This document shows, one piece after another, positions 16,205-24,007 of a stretch of DNA of 50,721 nucleotides. How positions within the stretch are numbered: the first letter of the stretch is position 1; each line of letters starts with the position of its first letter. Source of the DNA: Verrucomicrobiota bacterium. GTDB taxonomy: Bacteria > Verrucomicrobiota > Verrucomicrobiia > CAIQCK01. The notes beneath the pieces are model-generated. The model had not been told where the DNA came from and ran no database searches. It worked only from the letters and a program-made list of their open reading frames with translations. The stretch is from assembly GCA_026397915.1 (NCBI GenBank), contig JAPLTX010000010.1, forward strand, positions 1 to 50,721, read 5' to 3'. Made by a program: the position numbers and the translations under genes.

Positions 16205-16469
16205 CATGCCGGACGAAAACGCGGCGAAATTCTTGATCCCTATGGACAAGGTCGCCGAAACACTGAAGGAAGCCGGCCTCCAAGCCCCGGAAGGGGCTGG
16301 ACCATCGGGCCAAGTGCAAGCTTATGGCGGGCACGGCGGACACGGCGGCCATCACGGCGGCGGAGGCTGGTGGGGATTTGGCGCGGGTCTGGCCTTGGGC
16401 GCAGCGGCGGCCTCCTCCTACAACAACTATTCCAACTACCGGAACTACTCCAACTACTACGGCTGGTAA
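16167..16469 (+). CDS. Gly/His/Tyr-rich small protein (tandem copy 1)
   Basis: A 100-residue protein started at ATG 16167 behind GAAAGGAAAG. The N-terminal 37 residues (SIDGRLYNMPDENAAKFLIPMDKVAETLKEAG) form a charged amphipathic domain. A Gly/His stretch (GGHGGHGGHHGGGG) follows, then an aromatic-glycine hydrophobic segment (WWGFGAGLALGAAAA) and a Tyr/Asn repeat tail (YNNYSNYRNYSNYYGW). It is a clear paralogue of the next gene. No signal peptide is seen. The His-rich part could bind metal; the AGLALGAAAA segment may insert in a membrane. No known family is recognised. Confidence 0.65.
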   Translation: MPVMKSIDGRLYNMPDENAAKFLIPMDKVAETLKEAGLQAPEGAGPSGQVQAYGGHGGHGGHHGGGGWWGFGAGLALGAAAASSYNNYSNYRNYSNYYGW

Positions 16470-16471
16470 CA

Positions 16472-16519
16472 CAGCACCACGGTGCTGATTCCTTCCCGGC
16501 GCGCTGCTGGGAAGGAATC
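16472..16519 (+). terminator. paired hairpins between tandem Gly/Tyr-rich genes
   Basis: Two perfect inverted repeats share one base: CAGCACC-AC-GGTGCTG (16472-16487) and GATTCCTTCCC-11 nt-GGGAAGGAATC (16487-16519). No T-run follows. More likely mRNA-stabilising, attenuating or processing structures than strong terminators. Confidence 0.5.
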
Positions 16520-16609
16520 GCTCCGGCAGCCGGAGCCGCCACAGCTGCACGGAGCTTTCATATGTTTCACGGCGGTAGTTCGACCAACAGATAAGAAAAG
16601 GAAACAGTT

Positions 16610-17035
16610 ATGGCAATTCTGCAAAGCAACAACGGACAGTTCTACCAAGTGCCGGACGAGGAAGCCGAAAAGTTCCTGGTGCCGGCCGACAAAGTGGAAG
16701 AAACCCTGCGCGCAGCGGGGGCCGCGCAACAACCGCAGCACCAACAAGCGTGTTGCGCCCCCGGCGCACCGGCCGGTGGACCGATGAGATTGGAGGCGTC
16801 CACCGTGGTCATTTACGTTGGCGGTAGTGGACCTCCCCACGTCATGCAGGCGGGTGCCGGCCCGCAGGGCCAAGTGCAAGCCTATGACGGGCGCCGCGGG
16901 CACGGCGGCCATCATGGCGGCGGAGGTTGGGGGTGGTGGGGATTCGGCACGGGTTTGGCCTTGGGCGCGGCGGCTGCCTCCTACAACAACTACTCCAACT
17001 ACCAGAACTACAATAACTACGGTGGCGGCTGGTAA
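16610..17035 (+). CDS. Gly/His/Tyr-rich small protein (tandem copy 2)
   Basis: A 141-residue paralogue of the preceding gene with RBS AAGGAAA. The N-terminal domain is shared (SNNGQFYQVPDEEAEKFLVPADKVEETLRAAG). A linker with QQPQHQQACC and a hydrophobic strand (TVVIYVGG) is unique. Then come the same elements in the same order: GPQGQVQAYDG, RGHGGHHGGGG, WWGFGTGLALGAAAA and YNNYSNYQNYNNYGGGW. The order and identity show tandem duplication with later insertion of about 40 residues. The Cys pair in QQACCAP could form disulfides. Function unknown. Confidence 0.65.
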   Translation: MAILQSNNGQFYQVPDEEAEKFLVPADKVEETLRAAGAAQQPQHQQACCAPGAPAGGPMRLEASTVVIYVGGSGPPHVMQAGAGPQGQVQAYDGRRGHGGHHGGGGWGWWGFGTGLALGAAAASYNNYSNYQNYNNYGGGW

Positions 17036-17055
17036 TCAGCCCCGCTGCATTGTTC

Positions 17056-17096
17056 CTTCCCCAGCCCCGCCACGGAGCGGCGGCTGGGGCAGGAAG
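17056..17096 (+). terminator. GC-rich hairpin after Gly/Tyr-rich gene
   Basis: CTTCCCCAGCCCCGC pairs, with one bulge, with GCGGCGGCTGGGGCAGGAAG 6 nt later. It is positioned 20 bp after the stop at 17035 and before the histidine kinase. It lacks a T-run. Confidence 0.45.
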
Positions 17097-17157
17097 AGCG
17101 GCAAGCGCACGCCGCATCCGAGACGCCCCTTAGCCGAGCTTGCCTCCACTTCTTCTT

Positions 17158-18045
17158 GTGAAGACTCCACAATCAAGTTCGTCGCCAAAGCAGCCGTTGC
17201 CCCAGCGACCCCCCGGCGTCATCCGGCAAACCCTCAAGGAAAAGGACGAAGCATTCATCGCGTCGGATGGCAAGGACAAACAACTGTTCGCCTTCCAGCG
17301 CCAATCCCTCCTTGGCGTGGTCGCTGCCGGCGTCGCCCATGAAATCAAGAACGCCCTCAACCCCGTCAAACTCCGCGCCGAGCGGATGATGATAGCGCAC
17401 CGGGAAAAACACGACGTCGGCCTGGAGGAGGGCCTCGACCTCATCATCCAAAGCGTTGCTCGTTGCGTGGAGATATCCAACAAGCTCAGCACCTTTGCGC
17501 AGCCCGCCGACGTCGGCTCGTTCTTCCCGTTCGACCTCAACGACGCGATCCGCGACACGCTGACTATCGGTAACGCCGTGCTCGGCAACGCCAGAATCAA
17601 AGTCACCACCCAACTTGGCGAACTGCCGCGCCTGAAAGGCAATCCCAAGGAAATCCAGCAGGCGCTCATGAACTTCCTGCTCAACAGCAAGGACGCGATT
17701 TTGGAAAACTGCGCCAAGACGCACCGCGAGGGCGGCAACATCACCCTCAGCACCACCAGCGAGGGGAAGGTCATCGTTCTGAAGATCGACGACGACGGCT
17801 GCGGCATGAGCGATGACGTAAAGAAGAAAGTGTTCGTCCCGTTCTTCACCACCAAGGAGGCGGGCAAAGGCACCGGCCTCAGCACGAGCATCAGCAACAG
17901 CATCTTTCAGGCGCACGGCGCGAACCTATGCGTCGAGAGCCAGTTGGGCAAAGGCACCACCATCACCGTGCGTTTCCCCGTCTCCGGTTCACCGTTGAAG
18001 CCCCAATCCACCAACACCGTCTTCGGAAGACCCGCGATCACGTGA
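17158..18045 (+). CDS. soluble NtrB-type histidine kinase
   Basis: A 295-residue kinase counted from GTG 17158; TTG 17140 is in frame and the true start is unclear. After a Pro/Ser-rich start comes the HisKA helix with phospho-acceptor in GVAHEIKNALNP (about H61), then HATPase_c with N-box (ALMNFLLNSKDAI), G1 (IDDDGCGMSDDVKKKVFVPFFTTK) and G2 (GTGLSTSISNSI). There is no sensor or membrane domain, only about 45 residues before HisKA. It has no adjacent response regulator, though it lies directly behind the Gly/Tyr-rich genes. The partner may be one of the stand-alone receivers further on. Confidence 0.85.
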   Translation: MKTPQSSSSPKQPLPQRPPGVIRQTLKEKDEAFIASDGKDKQLFAFQRQSLLGVVAAGVAHEIKNALNPVKLRAERMMIAHREKHDVGLEEGLDLIIQSVARCVEISNKLSTFAQPADVGSFFPFDLNDAIRDTLTIGNAVLGNARIKVTTQLGELPRLKGNPKEIQQALMNFLLNSKDAILENCAKTHREGGNITLSTTSEGKVIVLKIDDDGCGMSDDVKKKVFVPFFTTKEAGKGTGLSTSISNSIFQAHGANLCVESQLGKGTTITVRFPVSGSPLKPQSTNTVFGRPAIT

Positions 18046-18140
18046 CGCGTGTCGGTCACCTTGGTCGCCTAACAGAGGGAGCCCGAGGCAAAGTGTCGGT
18101 GCGCTGTGCTGTTCGTGAATAATCCGCGTTGGGCCTATTC

Positions 18141-18788
18141 TTATCGCGGAGGAAGATCGAAGACGTCTACGGCCAGTGTGTGATTGCGGACAACGTTGCG
18201 GAACTCGTAGCTGATGTAGCTGTTGAAGACCAACCCAATGCGCATCGAGCAAATCTCCATCGAGGGCCAATCGAGGAGATTGGTGACTTGCCGCAGCGGA
18301 AACAACTTCAGCGTATCCTTCGGTGTCAGTGTGACGGTCATTGCATTCGTGGACATGGACGTTCGCAGGTTGAACAAGCCAGAATAATTCGTGCAACCAT
18401 TCTGGAAGACACTCAGCAGGAATTGCACATTCTGCGTTGGCTTACCGTTACGATTCGCCAGTAAGGCATGAGTCCGGGGCTGGCTGCCGCGCTTGATGTA
18501 GAGATCACTGCCGCGAACCACAACAATCTCGGGGTTGGCATTAGTCAGTTTGATACACAATGAATCGGGTGCTTGGTAAAAGAACCAGCCTGAGCTCTCG
18601 ACGTGGCGAGGCGGCATGGTCCAGTGAAGAGTCTGTTTCAAATCCGCCGACAGCGTTCGCGTTGCGACCTGTTTTGCTATGAACGCCTCCATGACGGGAT
18701 CGCCTTGTGTTTCAAGTGTGCAGGCCAACACACAGGCAAGCAAGGTTCCGCGTAGCATGGTGACGACGTGTTGATTCCGCATCACCAT
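18141..18788 (-). CDS. LolA-like periplasmic lipoprotein carrier
   Basis: About 215 residues from ATG 18788; ATG 18758 gives a more standard signal peptide (MLRGTLLACVLACTLETQG), and the frame is open to 18809. The mature part has the LolA pattern: ADLKQTLHWTMPPRHVESSGWFFYQAPDSLCIKL, then beta strands with LKLFPLRQVTNLLDW. LolA homologues are a regular part of aryl-polyene and flexirubin-type loci, where they are thought to move the lipid product across the periplasm. That context, next to the AMP-ligase and fatty-acid-type enzymes, suggests a product-specific carrier rather than housekeeping LolA. Confidence 0.65.
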   Translation of the reverse strand: MVMRNQHVVTMLRGTLLACVLACTLETQGDPVMEAFIAKQVATRTLSADLKQTLHWTMPPRHVESSGWFFYQAPDSLCIKLTNANPEIVVVRGSDLYIKRGSQPRTHALLANRNGKPTQNVQFLLSVFQNGCTNYSGLFNLRTSMSTNAMTVTLTPKDTLKLFPLRQVTNLLDWPSMEICSMRIGLVFNSYISYEFRNVVRNHTLAVDVFDLPPR

Positions 18789-18829
18789 TGCCAATGGTCG
18801 AATTGGCACTGAATGTCAATTATTCAGTG
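18784..18829. promoter_or_regulatory. two small palindromes at the LolA-like gene start
   Basis: ACCATTG-C-CAATGGT (18784-18798) and CACTGAAT-7 nt-ATTCAGTG (18807-18829) are perfect inverted repeats at the 5' end of the minus-strand LolA-like gene. They could be regulator sites or 5' mRNA structures. Nothing links them to the GGGGT dyads. Confidence 0.3.
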
Positions 18830-19137
18830 GGATGAGTGGACGCTTACGCCTTCGCCGGCGTGCCGTTGTTCAACGCGCAGGAATGACCGCCATCGTCAAT
18901 CAGCGGATGCTCGCGTTCGCCAAGTGAAGGATTCATTGTAATCCTTGCTGCCTGCGGAAACTCCTTCACTATCAATGTAGGCTAAGACCTGTGGTGTTTT
19001 CGGATTGGACGTATCCCGATATTTGCGACATCCTTTGCATGCACCGTCACCGGATTGTTAGCTATGCAATTGGAAAGTGGCTCGACCGGGACAAAGAAGC
19101 GTATTCAGGGTTTCACATCGGAACGGAACAGTTTTGT

Positions 19138-20418
19138 ATGGGTCTGTTGTATGAACTTTGGGAGCGAGTGTGTGCTGATCGCGGCAATCATGTCGCGGTT
19201 CATGATCTGATCCGAGGCTGTTCGTGGACGTTTGGCGAGATCAGGAATGCCGTTCTAAAGGGAAAACTGGATGCCTCGGCCGTCGTTCCCTGTGAAACAG
19301 GTAATTCCGTGGATTTCATCGTCACGTTCTTGACGGCATGTCGGCACGGCCGAGTGTTCATGCCTTTGGAACGATCCACACCCGCCGTGATCCAGCAGAG
19401 AATCATCCAGCAGTTTACTGACATCGAGCTGCCCGCAGGCACGGCCATGCTTAAACTGACCTCTGGTTCTACCGGTCAGCCAAAAGGCATCGCACTCAGC
19501 GAAAGCAATCTCGTAGCCGATGTGCAGCATATTTGCCGCACGATGGACATCCGTTCCGAAGACCTGAACCTCGCGACCATCTCAGTGGCTCACAGTTACG
19601 GTTTCGACAATCTGGTGCTGCCGCTGATCGTGCAGGGCACACCGATGGTGTTGCTGGATTCTTTTTTGCCGCGCTCGGTTCTCGATGCCATTGCCCGTTA
19701 CCAGGTGAGTGTCGTCCCTCTCGTGCCGTTCATGTATGATTCGCTCGCCGCGCTCGAAGGAAACTGGTCTTCAGTGCGCACCTGCATTTCAGCCGGCGCC
19801 ATGTTGTCACCCGAGGTTGCAGCGCGGTTTCACGCGAAATCCGGCCGCAAGATCCACACCTTCTACGGCTCCAGCGAATGTGGGGGTATCTGCTTCGATC
19901 ACAGCCACGAGCCTGTCTTGCCCGCTGGTTGTGTTGGCACACCGCTCGATAGCGTCCGCGTGAGCTTGGACGACACCCAACGTGTCTGTGTCCAAGGCCT
20001 GTCGGTGGCGTTGGGCTACGTGTCGGCGCATGCGGAGGACACGCTCTGTGATGGCCGGTTTCTGACATCCGACTTGGGCAAGTTCGACAGCTTGGGACGG
20101 TTGCTTCTCACGGGTCGGGTGGCTGGAGTGATCAACATTGCCGGTCAAAAGGTGCATCCGGCAGAGGTTGAACGCTGTTTACTGAGCCTGCATGGAGTAA
20201 AAGCGGCGGCGGTGGTTGGCTTGCCAGAACCGTCGCGTGGAGAAGCCGTAGGCGCCTTAGTAGTTGCTGAGAAACTAGACGAGGCGGCGATTCTGCAACA
20301 CTGTCACGCCCATCTGGCCGCTTGGAAAGTTCCGCACCGGTTAAAGATTGTTTCCGCGTTACCCTACGGCGACCGAGACAAACTGTCCAGCGATGCCGTG
20401 CGCGCTCTGCTGGTTTAG
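19138..20418 (+). CDS. AMP-dependent acyl/aryl-acid ligase
   Basis: A 426-residue adenylate-forming enzyme from ATG 19138; the frame is open to GTG 18991. The phosphate-binding motif LKLTSGSTGQPKGIALS (A3), the FYGSSECGG (A5) motif, the SDLGKFD (A7) and LLLTGRVAGVINIAGQKVHPAEVE (A8) are all present, with a short C-terminal domain ending YGDRDKLSSDAVRALL including the catalytic Lys. It probably activates the starter acid of the lipid or polyene for loading on the ACP. It is plus strand, convergent with the rest of the biosynthetic operon, overlapping the dehydratase stop by 4 nt. Confidence 0.85.
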   Translation: MGLLYELWERVCADRGNHVAVHDLIRGCSWTFGEIRNAVLKGKLDASAVVPCETGNSVDFIVTFLTACRHGRVFMPLERSTPAVIQQRIIQQFTDIELPAGTAMLKLTSGSTGQPKGIALSESNLVADVQHICRTMDIRSEDLNLATISVAHSYGFDNLVLPLIVQGTPMVLLDSFLPRSVLDAIARYQVSVVPLVPFMYDSLAALEGNWSSVRTCISAGAMLSPEVAARFHAKSGRKIHTFYGSSECGGICFDHSHEPVLPAGCVGTPLDSVRVSLDDTQRVCVQGLSVALGYVSAHAEDTLCDGRFLTSDLGKFDSLGRLLLTGRVAGVINIAGQKVHPAEVERCLLSLHGVKAAAVVGLPEPSRGEAVGALVVAEKLDEAAILQHCHAHLAAWKVPHRLKIVSALPYGDRDKLSSDAVRALLV

Positions 20419-20837
20419 GAGACCCACCCCAAGACGACTTCTCCCTCAGCCGCGGCGGTTCCGTTCACACTGGCTGCGACAGCAAACTGTGTCAGGTTGC
20501 CCAGTTGAGCCCGCCGTTGCGCGACCAACGTGATTTCTTCGTCCGGGAGGACAGGGCGAAGGAACTTCATCGAGCGGATAGCAGACAAATACGTGCGCCG
20601 ACATACCTTGTGCTGCTCGCTGTTCAACGCGATTCCCGCCACCTGCGCCAGGGCTTCGACCAGGATGACGCCTGGAACGAGCGGGTTGCCGGGGAAATGA
20701 CCTCGCAGATACCACTCATCCGCAGCGATTTTCTTCACGCCCACGGCACGCAAGCCCGGCTCCAGTTCCACGATCCGGTCAACGAAGACAAACGGAGCCC
20801 GGTGTGGCAGGAGATCAAGTGGATTGGAGTCCGTCAC
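20415..20837 (-). CDS. FabZ/FabA-like 3-hydroxyacyl-ACP dehydratase (hot-dog fold)
   Basis: A 140-residue protein begun at GTG 20837, which overlaps the ACP stop (GTGA). The frame is open to 20858. The dehydratase signature LRGHFPGNPLVPGVILVEALAQVAG carries the catalytic His and Glu, and LPHRAPFVFVDRIVE matches the family N-terminus. It would remove water from 3-hydroxyacyl-ACP during chain building. Translational coupling with the ACP gene supports a dedicated type II synthase. Confidence 0.88.
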   Translation of the reverse strand: MTDSNPLDLLPHRAPFVFVDRIVELEPGLRAVGVKKIAADEWYLRGHFPGNPLVPGVILVEALAQVAGIALNSEQHKVCRRTYLSAIRSMKFLRPVLPDEEITLVAQRRAQLGNLTQFAVAASVNGTAAAEGEVVLGWVS

Positions 20838-21112
20838 GCTGTGGTCTCCGCCTGACACGCGAGAATGTAGTCGGCTATCGTGTTCACGTTCTGAAACACT
20901 TTCTGCGCCTGCGCCGCATCCCGGATTGCCACGCCAAATTCCTTTTCCAAGATCACCACCAGCTGTAACGCGTCTATGGAATCGAGTCCCAGGCTATCCG
21001 GGCCAAACAAAGGTCCGTCGCTCGGAATGGATTCCGGGGTGCGTTTCATCATCAACGCGTCCACAATCAAACGTTTCAGTTTCGCCGCCAATTCCTCGCG
21101 CGACAGCATCAC
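20834..21112 (-). CDS. acyl carrier protein
   Basis: A 92-residue acidic ACP with the phosphopantetheine motif GLDSIDALQ (Ser about 45) and the usual four-helix pattern (VVILEKEFGVAI). It starts at GTG 21112, overlapping the ketoreductase stop. It differs from housekeeping AcpP in its LFGPDSLGLDSID loop, which matches ACPs of secondary type II systems such as aryl polyenes. It carries the growing acyl chain between the surrounding enzymes. Confidence 0.9.
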   Translation of the reverse strand: MMLSREELAAKLKRLIVDALMMKRTPESIPSDGPLFGPDSLGLDSIDALQLVVILEKEFGVAIRDAAQAQKVFQNVNTIADYILACQAETTA

Positions 21113-21846
21113 AGAATTCCTCCGTCAACCGGGATCACCGTGCCCGTCATATAGCTCGCCTCAGGCGACGCCAGGAAAGCAACCACCGCAGCCACCTCCT
21201 CCGGTCGCGCAAACCGTCCCAAAGGCACCATCCGCAGGAAGTCCGCGCGTTGTTCCGGTTTCACCCGCTGCAACAACGCCGTGTCCACGAAACCCGGCGC
21301 AACCGCATTCACGAGGATGTTAAATCGCGCAAGTTCTTTTGCCAACGACTTCGTCAAAGCGACCAACCCCGCTTTCGCCGCCGCGTAGTTGGCCTGGCCC
21401 GCCGGCGGCAGCAGCGCGCTCAGCGACGAGATATTGATGATCCGGCCGGAGCGCTGGCCGATCATGGTCCGGCTCGCAGCGCGGCAGCAGAAGAACGCAC
21501 CCGTCAGGTTGGTGTCGAGCACCCGCCGCCAAGCGTCCGTCGCCATCAGCGTCAATAAACAATCTTCTGCGATGCCCGCATTGTTCACCAGCACGTCAAT
21601 CCGGCCAAACTGTTTCGCCGTGGACTGAAAAAACTTCGTCACTGCTTCCTCGTTGCTCACGTCGAGCTGCGCCACAACCGGCTCCGCACCTTTCGCCCGC
21701 ACTGCGGCCCGCAGATCTTCCGATGGGCCACTGCTCTTATTGAATGTTGCCACCACGACATCGCCCGGCTGGGCCAACGCCAGCGTGCAGGCGCGGCCGA
21801 TGCCGTGCATCGCGCCCGTCACTACATGAACTCGTTGTATATTCAT
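21109..21846 (-). CDS. FabG-like 3-oxoacyl-ACP reductase
   Basis: A 245-residue short-chain dehydrogenase with cofactor loop VTGAMHGIGRA, NNAG motif (LVNNAGIAED), catalytic Ser and Tyr-x3-Lys (ISSLSALLPPAGQANYAAAKAG) and the C-terminal family signature GTVIPVDGG. It reduces 3-oxoacyl-ACP with NADPH. It begins 2 nt after the stop of the Cys-less ketosynthase. Confidence 0.9.
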   Translation of the reverse strand: MNIQRVHVVTGAMHGIGRACTLALAQPGDVVVATFNKSSGPSEDLRAAVRAKGAEPVVAQLDVSNEEAVTKFFQSTAKQFGRIDVLVNNAGIAEDCLLTLMATDAWRRVLDTNLTGAFFCCRAASRTMIGQRSGRIINISSLSALLPPAGQANYAAAKAGLVALTKSLAKELARFNILVNAVAPGFVDTALLQRVKPEQRADFLRMVPLGRFARPEEVAAVVAFLASPEASYMTGTVIPVDGGIL

Positions 21847-21848
21847 TG

Positions 21849-22805
21849 TTATCGCCGGACCAACACCGCCGAAACCTGCTCGTTCAACCCAACGCAGGTC
21901 ACGAGCACGTTGTCATGAGTCTGCGCCTGCTGCAAGCCGAAGACCACCTGCCACAATGCGCCCGCAGCAAACGCTTCACCGAGCGAGTCCTTGATACAGA
22001 GTCGCTGCGCGCCCGGAAACGAAAGCTTCTCGTCACCAGACACCGAAAGGGTTTTCAGCGGAACCTGCAATCGCGCGGCACTGCTCACCGCCGGCGCAGC
22101 CGCGAGCAGGTTCGGAATCTCCGAGCGCCGTCGCCAAGGCTGGCCCCGGTCCACTTCGACAATCTCGCCCCAATGCGGGGTGGCTTCGTCTCGTGCCAGC
22201 AACAGCGCTGCCGCACCCTCGCTGAAACCGATCTTGGGCAACAACCACCGAAATCGCCGATAAGCGTCTTCAAAAATGTCATCGTGCTCGTGCGGCGCAA
22301 CCACCAGCACCGCATCTGCCAGGTTCCATTTCAGGAAATCGCGCGCCATCGCCAGCGCGTTGAAACCCACCGCCGCGTCGCCAAACAGCGTGGTATTGGG
22401 TCCCGTCAGCCCCAGCACCGACGCGATGTGGCTGGCAGACGCGTTGGCCACTGTTTCTGGAAACAGCATCGGGCTGGCGCCCTTTGCTCCACCGCGGACG
22501 AACTGGGCATGGAATTTCCGCGAATACTCGATCGGTCCCTTACTTACAGCCGAGATTACTCCAACACGCGGATAACTCTCGTCGCCAATAGACAGGCCGG
22601 CGTCTCGCACCGCTTGCGCCGCTGCTGCCACGGCGAAGTGGGTAATGCGCGTGCAACGACGCAGCCGATCCGACCGGACAAACTGCGCGGCATCCACCGG
22701 CCCGACGCGATTGGCCCGCTCGCCGCGCGCCATACGCTCGGCCACCTCGCGCACCTCCAGCCCCAAGGGCGTCACCACTCCGATGCCTGTAATTGTTACC
22801 GTCAT
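21849..22805 (-). CDS. ketosynthase-like protein lacking the active-site Cys (chain-length-factor-like)
   Basis: A 318-residue thiolase-fold protein, about 90 residues shorter than typical FabF. It starts TVTITGIGVVTPLG like a ketosynthase. At the nucleophile site, however, where the partner enzyme reads NACASSANA, it reads FGDAAVGFNA, with no Cys. The C-terminal His motifs are also absent or altered. Such proteins pair with an active ketosynthase as chain-length factors in type II polyketide and aryl-polyene systems. The 4-nt overlap with the active ketosynthase gene fits a heterodimer. Confidence 0.75.
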   Translation of the reverse strand: MTVTITGIGVVTPLGLEVREVAERMARGERANRVGPVDAAQFVRSDRLRRCTRITHFAVAAAAQAVRDAGLSIGDESYPRVGVISAVSKGPIEYSRKFHAQFVRGGAKGASPMLFPETVANASASHIASVLGLTGPNTTLFGDAAVGFNALAMARDFLKWNLADAVLVVAPHEHDDIFEDAYRRFRWLLPKIGFSEGAAALLLARDEATPHWGEIVEVDRGQPWRRRSEIPNLLAAAPAVSSAARLQVPLKTLSVSGDEKLSFPGAQRLCIKDSLGEAFAAGALWQVVFGLQQAQTHDNVLVTCVGLNEQVSAVLVRR

Positions 22806-24007
22806 GGCAATGAGAACAACAAAGATGCGTTCAGCCCGCCAAAGCCGAACGAGTTGGACAACACCGTGCGCAGGGAGCGAGGCTGTGCGGCGGCGGGCAC
22901 GTTAAGCGCGCAGCCTTCGTCGGGTGATTCAAAGTTCACATTCGGCGGCACGAACTGGTTCTTCAACGCAAGAATCGAAATGACCGCTTCGACCGCACCG
23001 GCGGCGCCGACTGTGTGCCCCGTAATCGCCTTGGTGGAACTGACGGGCACGTCGGCGGCACGCACGCCCAATAACCGGCGAATCGCTTTCGCCTCCATCG
23101 CATCGTTCTGCGGCGTCGCCGTGCCGTGGGCATTGATGTAATCAATCTCACTCGCCTCCACGCCCGCCATCTCACAAGCCAACCGCATCGCCGCATAAGC
23201 GCCATCGCCTTCCGGATGAGGCTGGGTGATATGGTGCGTGTCAATGGACTGCCCGTAGCCTCGGATTTCCGCCAAGATATCCGCATGGCGTGCGCTGGCT
23301 CGTTCGAATGTTTCGAGCACCAACACAGCCGCGCCCTCGCCCAGCACCATGCCGTCGCGTCGCTTGTCGAACGGCCGGCAAAGTGTGGGCGTTGCGGCCA
23401 TCAGCGAGTCAAACCCGACGAAGATCAGTTCACACAGCGCGTCGTAACCGCCAGCGATCACACAATCGGCTTCGCCATGCGCGATCAGTTGCGCGCTGTA
23501 GCCGATGGCGTTGGCGCTGGAAGCGCAGGCATTCGCCAGCGTCAGGATCGGGCCGGTCACATCGAAGAACCGTTGCACGTGGAGCGGCTGTTGCTGGGCG
23601 AGGTAGTCCGACAGCCAAGTGGCCGCGTGGCGGCGCGATTGGTTCTGCAACAGCGCCCGGTGATACAGTTCGCCGGATCGAATCCCGCCGCCGCTGCTTC
23701 CCAAAACCAGCGGCGCGTGAATCGGCCCGCTCGTGAGCCGCGCTTCCTCCAACGCTTCCTGCGCAGCGGTCAGGAGCATCTTTGAAACACGGTCGAGCCG
23801 CCTCCACGCTTTTCGCGGAATTCGATCTGATGAGTTCTCCAACGTCCCCACTTGGGCGGCGGTCTGGCAACGGCAGGTGCTCACGTCGAACAACTCCATC
23901 GGCCGCACCGAGGACCGCCCTGTCCGGAGGGCATCGCGCAACGCCGTCTGGCCCGTCCCGCAGCCTGTGACAACACCCATGCCTGTGACAACCACGCGCG
24001 CGTTCAT
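22802..24007 (-). CDS. beta-ketoacyl-ACP synthase (FabF-like)
   Basis: A 401-residue ketosynthase from ATG 24007, which overlaps the acyltransferase stop (ATGA). The frame is open to 24067. Catalytic residues are intact: Cys in LANACASSANAIG, His in NAHGTATPQND and His in ITGHTVGAAGAVE. The N-terminus (RVVVTGMGVVTGCG) and the C-terminal NSFGFGGLNASLLF are typical. It extends the acyl chain with malonyl-ACP, probably as the active partner of the Cys-less protein downstream. Confidence 0.92.
   Translation of the reverse strand: MNARVVVTGMGVVTGCGTGQTALRDALRTGRSSVRPMELFDVSTCRCQTAAQVGTLENSSDRIPRKAWRRLDRVSKMLLTAAQEALEEARLTSGPIHAPLVLGSSGGGIRSGELYHRALLQNQSRRHAATWLSDYLAQQQPLHVQRFFDVTGPILTLANACASSANAIGYSAQLIAHGEADCVIAGGYDALCELIFVGFDSLMAATPTLCRPFDKRRDGMVLGEGAAVLVLETFERASARHADILAEIRGYGQSIDTHHITQPHPEGDGAYAAMRLACEMAGVEASEIDYINAHGTATPQNDAMEAKAIRRLLGVRAADVPVSSTKAITGHTVGAAGAVEAVISILALKNQFVPPNVNFESPDEGCALNVPAAAQPRSLRTVLSNSFGFGGLNASLLFSLP

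Noticed and set aside
16167..17035. Gly/His/Tyr-rich proteins as RiPP precursors
   Set aside because: No Gly-Gly cleavage site, no modifying enzyme (radical SAM, LanM, YcaO) or peptidase-transporter nearby; the C-terminal part looks structural.
21744..23141. 465-codon open frame on the plus strand opposite the ketosynthase genes
   Set aside because: Arg/His-rich, no domain, covers two genes with intact motifs on the other strand.
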